DNA of 10,074 nucleotides from JACPFJ01 sp036504875 (GTDB lineage Bacteria; Desulfobacterota; Desulfuromonadia; Geobacterales; Pseudopelobacteraceae): positions 1 to 10,074 of the forward strand of contig DASXUK010000004.1 of assembly GCA_036504875.1 (NCBI GenBank), in the 5' to 3' direction. The position numbers and the translations under genes were made by a program. The notes under the pieces were generated by a model, which saw only the letters and a program-made list of their open reading frames with translations, made no database searches and was not told the DNA's origin. Below are positions 6,054-10,074 of the stretch, in pieces (position 1 is the stretch's first letter; each line of letters opens with the position of its first letter).

Positions 6054-6512
6054 ATGACCATTGAGTGCGAAAAACGTGAATTCAATCCTATTAACATAAA
6101 TATTGCCTTGAACATCATGGCAATGCCGTTGTTAAGCACCATGCTTCCCTACCGATTCGGCGGTGGATCCGTTGAAGCTTTGTCTGTTCAGTGTTCGAAA
6201 TGTGGCGAAGTATTGGGGCCTGACGCTATCCGAGGGCGATTTGAAATTAAGTTTCAGGGGCTAACTGCAAACCTTCGGGCTTTTGGGGTCTGTTATTACT
6301 GCCGCACAATCTCGCCGATCGAGGCTAAATTCCATAATGACGGCACTGCACTTTTTAAAGGCCCTCTGGGTTGGAGACGCGGTAGATGGGCAGAAAACAG
6401 GACAACGAGTTTTGGTGCAGCGGTGGTCAGATTTGTTCAACAGAAATGGCAGCTGCTGCTTCCACCGGTCTTAGCGTTTGGAATAACGCTGGCGTGGCAT
6501 TTGAACCGATGA
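6054..6512 (+). CDS. Zinc-ribbon protein with C-terminal membrane anchor, unknown function
   Basis: I chose ATG 6054 because GGAGG at 6044-6048 precedes it by five bases; the upstream in-frame ATG at 6042 overlaps that site. The 152-residue product has two CxxC pairs, CSKC (47, 50) and CYYC (80, 83), 29 residues apart, a probable zinc ribbon. A hydrophobic segment near residues 17-32 is too short and polar for a confident helix. Residues 133-149 (KWQLLLPPVLAFGITLAWHL region) form a likely C-terminal transmembrane anchor, leaving the zinc ribbon in the cytoplasm. It is the first gene after the promoter at 5980. I do not recognise the family. Confidence 0.65.
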   Translation: MTIECEKREFNPININIALNIMAMPLLSTMLPYRFGGGSVEALSVQCSKCGEVLGPDAIRGRFEIKFQGLTANLRAFGVCYYCRTISPIEAKFHNDGTALFKGPLGWRRGRWAENRTTSFGAAVVRFVQQKWQLLLPPVLAFGITLAWHLNR

Positions 6513-6565
6513 CGGAACATCAACAAGAGTTGATAAGTCCTGTGTCAGCGATCAGCTTGTTCCGT
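6512..6565 (+). other. Structured RNA-like element after the first operon gene
   Basis: ACGGAACA (6512-6519) pairs over eight bases with TGTTCCGT (6558-6565). Inside it, TCAAC/GTTGA (6520-6524 and 6529-6533) form a hairpin with loop AAGA, and AGC/GCT around GATCA could form another. The outer stem starts at the last base of the stop codon. No T-run follows, so it is not a standard terminator; an mRNA processing or stability element is possible. Confidence 0.4.
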
Positions 6566-6637
6566 ATGGAAGTAGACTGAGGCGACCTAACTAATAAAAT
6601 CTGCAATGCTAGTCGAGATAAAAAACAGAGGGAACAT

Positions 6638-6826
6638 ATGACCAAAACTTACATGCTTATCGCATTCGCAGCCGCTGCGTCGGCTGTTCTGACATTTCTG
6701 CCGGGGCTTCTGGAGCACTTTAGCCATGGTCTACACGTAGCCACAATTATTGTTTCCGGGCACCACATAATCGGCGAGATTGCTCACTCGATTCACCCCC
6801 ATAAAAACCAACATCAGGAGGTCTGA
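6638..6826 (+). CDS. Small His-rich membrane protein, unknown function
   Basis: A 62-residue product with a hydrophobic N-terminal segment (about 4-25, LIAFAAAASAVLTFLPGLL region) and a second, less hydrophobic stretch (33-47). His residues are frequent in the second half (HFSHGLH, SGHH, HSIHPHKNQH), which could bind metal. GAGGGA lies about eight bases before the ATG. The next gene begins four bases after its stop and uses AGGAGG (6816-6821) located inside this gene, so the two are coupled. No family recognised. Confidence 0.55.
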   Translation: MTKTYMLIAFAAAASAVLTFLPGLLEHFSHGLHVATIIVSGHHIIGEIAHSIHPHKNQHQEV

Positions 6827-6829
6827 TCA

Positions 6830-7297
6830 ATGGCAGCTAAACACATCTTTCCTCTTTATAGTCAGAACACGGGTCTGGAGATTACCCCAGAAATTAAGGC
6901 AAACACAGGCAAAGCCAAAAAGGTCGGCATCGTCATGTTGCGTTTTTTTCTTATCCAGCCGCCGGCAGATGGCAAGACTACCCAAGTAAAATTTCAGCTG
7001 GAACCCTGGGAAGCTTTTGATCTCTCGATGCGGATGAATAAAATGTTCAGGGAAGGTGGCAAGGAAAAAATAACGCATAAATTCACACCGCTAGGTGGAA
7101 AAGAAGTTGTGACAAATGTCACGGTAGAAAAATGGGAGCGGGAAGAGGAAGAGTGGTCTTGGTATTGCTGTCGGCCGCGGAGATGCGTTTATCTCTGTCC
7201 CAGTTGGCAAAGACAGCATTTCTCGGTTTTATATGCCGCAGAATTTTTAAAATTTCTCTCAACCAGGCAGGGATGGGTTGACCGGGAGGCTGCATGA
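6830..7297 (+). CDS. Unknown protein with out-of-frame central segment; possible Whirly-like ssDNA-binding fold
   Basis: The 155-residue open frame starts MAAKHIFPLY and ends GWVDREAA, its ATGA overlapping the next start. Residues 1-106 look well formed (strands KVGIVMLRFF, TQVKFQLEPWEAF; helix LSMRMNKMF; strands THKFTP, NVTVEKW). Residues about 108-135 are an odd Cys/Arg/Trp-rich run (WYCCRPRRCVYLC). The +1 frame across the same bases reads KSGLGIAVGRGDAFISVPVG then KDSISRFYM, which looks like true protein, after which frame 0 resumes with EFLKFLSTRQGWVD. This suggests a +1 base near 7140-7153 and a -1 base near 7231-7238, which compensate each other. The corrected strand/helix order and the final helix with W resemble Whirly-type ssDNA-binding proteins, but that is only a pattern guess. 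Confidence 0.6.
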   Translation: MAAKHIFPLYSQNTGLEITPEIKANTGKAKKVGIVMLRFFLIQPPADGKTTQVKFQLEPWEAFDLSMRMNKMFREGGKEKITHKFTPLGGKEVVTNVTVEKWEREEEEWSWYCCRPRRCVYLCPSWQRQHFSVLYAAEFLKFLSTRQGWVDREAA

Positions 7298-7662
7298 GAA
7301 AGATAAAGGCTATCAAGAAGCTGCCGTGTCCAGGTACATACGGTTCTCCACCTGGCCCCTATGTTTGTGATGTTTGTACCCGTGAGATGGATCCGGGCGA
7401 ACCGATGGTAGCCGTTGCCTTTGTTGCACCCGCTCCAGAAGATCTGGGTTTGTTTTGCTCTGACTGCGAGTCCCATGTACCACCTGTTTACATATTATCG
7501 AGGGCCGTTGACGTTTTTAAAGACTACACAAAAGCAATGTTATGGTTCAGAACTCCGTGCCTTGCTCTTGGCGGTAAAATACCGGCTGATTTAGCCACTC
7601 CCGCCGAGGTAGAAAAGGTAATATCTGTTCTGACTCGCATAGAAGCCGGAGAGATAGAATAA
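7294..7662 (+). CDS. Small protein with two CxxC pairs, unknown function
   Basis: A 122-residue soluble product. CDVC (25, 28) and CSDC (55, 58) form a likely zinc ribbon with a 26-residue gap containing MDPGEPMVAVAF and ends in a helix (PAEVEKVISVLTRIEAGEIE). The first CxxC/second CxxC layout resembles zinc-binding treble-clef or ribbon proteins. ATG 7294 is preceded by GGGAGG at 7284-7289 and overlaps the previous stop as ATGA, indicating translational coupling. The family is not recognised. Confidence 0.65.
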   Translation: MRKIKAIKKLPCPGTYGSPPGPYVCDVCTREMDPGEPMVAVAFVAPAPEDLGLFCSDCESHVPPVYILSRAVDVFKDYTKAMLWFRTPCLALGGKIPADLATPAEVEKVISVLTRIEAGEIE

Positions 7663-7694
7663 GGCGGAAATATGTGATTTCTGAGGAGATCCAG

Positions 7695-7904
7695 ATGAGC
7701 CCATATAGCAGAAGACTGAATGAACTGGCCCACGAAGTGATCGACGAGGCTCTGAAAGAAGCCAGAGGAGCTCCGCCAGGGACTGTTTTTGTCGGCGATG
7801 AAGGTGTAGCATACCCCGGGGAAGGCATTGCTGGACCTGAGTTTCATGCCGCTTACCCTGGCAAAAACATTATAAATTCAGCGATACACGAGGAAAAAAA
7901 ATGA
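7695..7904 (+). CDS. Small acidic protein, unknown function
   Basis: The 69-residue product begins at ATG 7695, six bases after GAGGAG (7683-7688); the in-frame GTG at 7674 lacks a comparable site. Residues 3-23 (YSRRLNELAHEVIDEALKEA) form an amphipathic helix. The middle is Gly/Pro-rich, with two related motifs, AYPGEGI and AYPGKNI. No Cys, no membrane segment. Its TGA overlaps the following ATG as ATGA. The layout (helix plus flexible loop) would suit an adaptor or subunit of a complex with its neighbours, an inference only. Confidence 0.55.
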   Translation: MSPYSRRLNELAHEVIDEALKEARGAPPGTVFVGDEGVAYPGEGIAGPEFHAAYPGKNIINSAIHEEKK

Positions 7905-8308
7905 CTGAAGAAGAAGATCTAATGTTCGACGCTATCCTCGAAAAATCTTTGCGAGATATGGGTAAAGAGATGAAAAAACAGCAAAGAGCCCGCTGTGCAA
8001 AAGGTATACCTGATATCACTCATGACACCTCACCGGAACGACAGAATGAAGTCATGGCCCGCCTACAAGAAGAGATCGAAAAGCAACGACCGCATATTAA
8101 GCGACTGTTGTATGGAAAAGAGCCGGATACATGCTCAATTTGTGGAAGAAAAGAAGATCCTGATAATGTTTTTCAAACGTTATTCAAAATCATAGGTGTC
8201 GGCGGAGAAAACACGCCAATTGGACATCCCGGAAAAAAATGGGTCTTTTGCATTTGTCAGTATTGTTTTCTTGAGCGTTTTATCCATGACATTAAATTCA
8301 TAGAATAA
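7901..8308 (+). CDS. Helical protein with C-terminal Cys cluster, unknown function
   Basis: A 135-residue product. Residues 1-70 are charged and helical (MTEEEDLMFDAILEKSLRDM; VMARLQEEIEKQRPHIKRLL). The C-terminal part has CSIC (78, 81) and, 35 residues later, CICQYC (Cys117, 119, 122), consistent with one zinc site plus a spare Cys. GHPGKKWVFC between them may be part of the fold. Its CSICGR start recalls ClpX-type zinc-binding domains, but the spacing is longer, so I leave it unassigned. GAGGA precedes ATG 7901, and the gene overlaps its upstream neighbour by four bases. Confidence 0.6.
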   Translation: MTEEEDLMFDAILEKSLRDMGKEMKKQQRARCAKGIPDITHDTSPERQNEVMARLQEEIEKQRPHIKRLLYGKEPDTCSICGRKEDPDNVFQTLFKIIGVGGENTPIGHPGKKWVFCICQYCFLERFIHDIKFIE

Positions 8309-8321
8309 GAGGTGATAACAA

Positions 8322-8628
8322 ATGTACTCAGCGGATAAAGTAAAGCCTGAGATAGCCCTGATGGCGGTGAATTTGCTGGCAACCTATTAAGAGAAGGAAG
8401 AGTGGTGGGCAGCTTTCGCGATGACGGAAACAGAGGAGCCAGCGTTGTAAAGTTTGTTAATAAAGAAGAAGTTTTGTTTAGAGAACATCTCGCTAGCCAA
8501 CCTGATGTTGTGGTCTGCCGGATCATTCTGACCCTTTAAAATTCTTTACTTACAAAATGAACGAAGCCACTTTTCTTAGTGTACTGGTTGGAGAATATGT
8601 CGAACTTCATAAGCTCCCGGGGAAATAA
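8322..8628 (+). pseudogene. Broken small gene, two frameshifts
   Basis: AGAGGTGA (8308-8315) and ATG 8322 start MYSADKVKPE, then this frame runs to TAA 8390. From about 8351 the frame one base back carries the protein-like DGGEFAGNLLREGRVVGSFR, then DDGNRGASVVKFVNKEEVLF and so on to TAA 8539. A further one-base shift near 8515-8525 leads into DHSDPLKFFTYKMNEATFL and SVLVGEYVELHKLPGK, ending at TAA 8628. Joined, these give about 100 residues without odd composition. Both shifts fit single-base deletions. Alternatives are separate short ORFs (GTG about 8401, ATG 8557), each lacking a strong start, or sequencing errors. The last gene of the operon, it abuts the converging XRE gene. Confidence 0.5.
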
Positions 8629-8635
8629 AAAGGAC

Positions 8636-8959
8636 CTACCCCTCCAAAAAAACCTTTACTATTTTGAACAGACGGCGCTGATCTGCTTCTCCTAACATTT
8701 GCACCATTTCGTTAATCTGTTTCAATCGTTCACTCTCTTCCTCCATATGCATGAATTCAAATAGGCTTGGCAAAGAAACCTCCAGCGCCTCGGCAATATT
8801 GATGAGCCGATCAAGAGAAGGATAACTTTTACCTAGTTCGATCCGACTCATATGTTTTTGATCAATTCCAAGTATCTCCGCCAGTTGTTCCTGGGTTTTT
8901 CCTTTTCTCTTTCGTTGTTCTCGAATCCTTGCGCCCAACATTTCGGTTGCCGTCTTCAT
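8636..8959 (-). CDS. XRE-family helix-turn-helix transcriptional regulator
   Basis: This 107-residue protein has a Cro/C1-type HTH at about residues 8-63: LGARIREQRKRKGKTQEQLA, then EILGIDQKHMSRIELGKSYP with SLDRLINIAEAL. Helix 2 is TQEQLAEILG and the recognition helix is QKHMSRIE. Residues 64-107 form an additional helical tail (EEESERLKQINEMVQ; ADQRRLFKIVKVFL) likely for dimerization. GGAGGA precedes ATG 8959. It faces the small-protein operon tail-to-tail and shares the upstream region with the lipoprotein, divergently. Such regulators often repress their own promoter and that of a neighbouring accessory module; palindromes at 9026-9052 are candidate sites. Confidence 0.88.
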   Translation of the reverse strand: MKTATEMLGARIREQRKRKGKTQEQLAEILGIDQKHMSRIELGKSYPSLDRLINIAEALEVSLPSLFEFMHMEEESERLKQINEMVQMLGEADQRRLFKIVKVFLEG

Positions 8960-9010
8960 GCGTTATCCTCCATGCCGCAAGAGTGTCTGGCAAACCGAAG
9001 ATTTAAAACG

Positions 9011-9059
9011 TATATATAAACGTAATATTGTTGACAATACCTGTAAATTTACGTATTCA
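9011..9059. promoter_or_regulatory. Palindromic operator/promoter region upstream of the XRE gene
   Basis: TATTGT-tg-ACAATA (9026-9039) and GTAAATTTAC (9043-9052) are perfect palindromes whose centres are 15 bases apart. On the plus strand TTGACA (9031-9036) and TATTCA (9054-9059) at 17 bases form a possible promoter toward the lipoprotein; on the minus strand TTGTCA (9037-9032) and the TATATA tract at 9016-9011 could serve the XRE gene. Overlap of palindromes with promoter elements is typical for autoregulated HTH genes. The exact promoter is uncertain. Confidence 0.45.
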
Positions 9060-9139
9060 TTCGCTCTTAATGTCTGTTACTAAGACAAATAGCCCCAAAC
9101 ACATGTATTTTGGATCACACAATAAAGATAGGAGGAGGG

Positions 9140-9196
9140 ATGTTAAAGCAGCGAAGGGATTGTCGAATCTATAATCGGCAAGAGATTGCTGACTAA
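9140..9196 (+). CDS. Possible 18-residue leader peptide
   Basis: GGAGGAGGG at 9131-9139 is a strong ribosome binding site directly before ATG 9140; the frame reads MLKQRRDCRIYNRQEIAD and stops at 9196. A hairpin (AGTAAC 9211-9216 with GTTACT 9228-9233) follows, then the lipoprotein start. The layout resembles a leader ORF or the remains of a deleted gene. The product is not recognised. Confidence 0.2.
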   Translation: MLKQRRDCRIYNRQEIAD

Positions 9197-9265
9197 AAAT
9201 TGGAACGAAGAGTAACACGTTCTGTGGGTTACTTCCACCAATACTAAATTCAAAAGGAGATGATG

Positions 9266-9958
9266 ATGAAGCGAATGAGTAATTGTCTGATGAGTGTCGT
9301 CATGATGTTTATGTTTTCAGGATGTGCGGCCAATATGGCGCTTACAAAAGGGCAAGAAAATGTTGATTTAACAGAGAAGTCAATCGCACTAGCATCAATA
9401 AGAATCTCAAATCAAAACAAGCCAGGCTATCAGCCGAGTTTGCTTTATGCGTTTTTCTTTGCAAACTCTTCTAACGCAGAAAAAACGCATATTGATCTTA
9501 AAATTGAACCTTTAAAAAGCGAAAAAGATCAATACAACGAATACCTGATGAGCTTTAGCCTTAAACCTGGGAAATATAATTTCAGCCAGATCTGGGGAAA
9601 TTATAAAATTCCGGTGCTGCTTAATGCAATGTGTTCGGTGCCCTTAAATACCCAGGTTGAAATCAAGCCTAATTCAGTAATCTACTTGGGGCACATAGAT
9701 GCCACCATCAGAGAAAGAAAGAATGATACTGAGGAACGAGCTGGCAGTGTTATTCCACTTATTGACCAGTCAGTTGCCGGTTTTTCAAGTGGTACATTTG
9801 ATGTCGTAATCAATGACAAGTTCGATGAAGATATAAAAGCTTATATCGCAGAATATCCAGTTTTGAACAAAGTCCAAGTTGAAAAAGCTATTATGCCTCA
9901 ATGGGTCCGTCCAGAACAAATCACTGCGAAAAAAGGTCCTGTAAATAATTTTGTGTAA
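9266..9958 (+). CDS. Lipoprotein of unknown function, C-terminus altered by IS256-family insertion
   Basis: Three ATGs stand in a row (9260, 9263, 9266); the third is best spaced from AAGGAG (9254-9259) and gives 230 residues. The start is a lipoprotein signal peptide, MKRMSNCLMSVVMMFMFSGC, with lipobox FSGC and Cys20 as the lipidated residue. The mature part is mixed: strands and turns with PGYQPSLLYAFFFANSS, ISLKIEP-like strands and PGKYNFSQIWGNYKIPV, then IKPNSVIYLGHIDATIRERK, a pattern like small beta-sandwich lipoproteins; the family is unassigned. Low GC compared with the left half fits later acquisition. The last residues (about KKGPVNNFV) are read from sequence resembling an IS256 terminal repeat, so the native C-terminus was probably longer or different. 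Confidence 0.7.
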   Translation: MKRMSNCLMSVVMMFMFSGCAANMALTKGQENVDLTEKSIALASIRISNQNKPGYQPSLLYAFFFANSSNAEKTHIDLKIEPLKSEKDQYNEYLMSFSLKPGKYNFSQIWGNYKIPVLLNAMCSVPLNTQVEIKPNSVIYLGHIDATIRERKNDTEERAGSVIPLIDQSVAGFSSGTFDVVINDKFDEDIKAYIAEYPVLNKVQVEKAIMPQWVRPEQITAKKGPVNNFV

Positions 9959-9962
9959 ATGG
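9935..9962. mobile_element. Probable terminal inverted repeat of an IS256-family element
   Basis: GGTCCTGTAAATAATT followed by TTGTGTAAATGG resembles IS256-type ends such as those carrying TAATTGTGTAAAA (recalled from the family). It lies 14-41 bases outside the stop of the transposase at 9976, where a right-hand IS256 end is expected. The other end is beyond the window, so neither repeat symmetry nor the 8-9 base target duplication can be tested here. Confidence 0.5.
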
Positions 9963-9975
9963 TTTTTTCGGTCTT

Positions 9976-10074
9976 TTATAAAGTAGGCATTCTGCCTTCA
10001 AAAATTATTGAGAATTGATTCAGTGCTGACTTCCAGTCTCTGATCGGCATTGTCCATTTTTTTGCAATATTCTT
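9976..10074 (-). CDS. IS256 (mutator) family transposase, C-terminal fragment
   Basis: Reading the minus strand from the window edge gives KNIAKKWTMPIRDWKSALNQ then FSIIFEGRMPTL and a TAA at 9978-9976. W-T-M-P-I-R-x-W-x-x-A-L-N-Q-F-x-I-x-F-E-x-R is the characteristic C-terminal block of IS256 transposases. The catalytic DDE residues lie outside the window. The element is transcribed leftwards toward the lipoprotein, and its end lies within that gene's 3' end. Confidence 0.85.
   Translation of the reverse strand, partial: KNIAKKWTMPIRDWKSALNQFSIIFEGRMPTL

Noticed and set aside
7674..7694. GTG start for the small acidic protein
   Set aside because: The GAGGAG site lies downstream of this GTG and is correctly placed for ATG 7695.
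8340..8530. Programmed ribosomal frameshifting in the last operon gene
   Set aside because: No slippery heptamer or clear stimulatory structure is found at the frame changes, and two independent shifts would be needed; decay or sequence error is simpler.
1..10074. CRISPR array, toxin-antitoxin pair or complete prophage
   Set aside because: No regularly spaced direct repeats were seen; the RHH and XRE genes have no adjacent recognisable toxin; no integrase or structural phage genes are present.

Overview
The window looks like a chromosomal segment of a Gram-negative, probably Geobacter-like (Desulfuromonadia) bacterium. The reasons are an OmpA-type outer-membrane protein, an alginate-export-type outer-membrane barrel, a lipoprotein, an MscL with a zinc-ribbon tail, and a UGA-encoded selenocysteine protein of the DsbA/FrnE type. 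The taxonomic guess rests on family knowledge and is not proven by the sequence. There is no tRNA, rRNA or CRISPR array.

Both edges run into transposons. Bases 1-42 (minus strand) are the start of an IS1595-like transposase. Bases 9976-10074 (minus strand) are the C-terminus of an IS256 (mutator) family transposase, whose terminal repeat seems to supply the last codons of the neighbouring lipoprotein.

Left half (227-5099), moderate to high GC, all plus strand: OmpA-like protein with two Ig-like repeats; MscL with a C-terminal zinc ribbon and a good terminator; a short membrane-anchor gene fragment cut by a REP/RAYT-type palindrome; a DsbA-family selenoprotein (2582-3184) that a normal gene caller would start 66 bases too late because its active-site Cys codon is TGA; a conserved protein of unknown function; and an alginate-export-type barrel. 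The last three may form one transcript.

Right half (5389-9958), lower GC and accessory in character: a minus-strand AT-hook plus ribbon-helix-helix protein; then, from a near-consensus sigma-70 promoter at 5980-6008, a compact plus-strand run of small proteins of unknown function (6054-8628) with close spacing and two ATGA overlaps. Three of them carry paired CxxC zinc-ribbon motifs. One gene holds what looks like a compensated pair of frameshifts, and the last is broken by two frameshifts. A minus-strand XRE-family regulator (8636-8959) with palindromic upstream sites, and a lipoprotein, close the region. The small-protein cluster with its flanking regulators and insertion sequences is the best candidate for an undescribed module, though its function cannot be read from sequence alone. 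The selenoprotein is the most solid unusual result.
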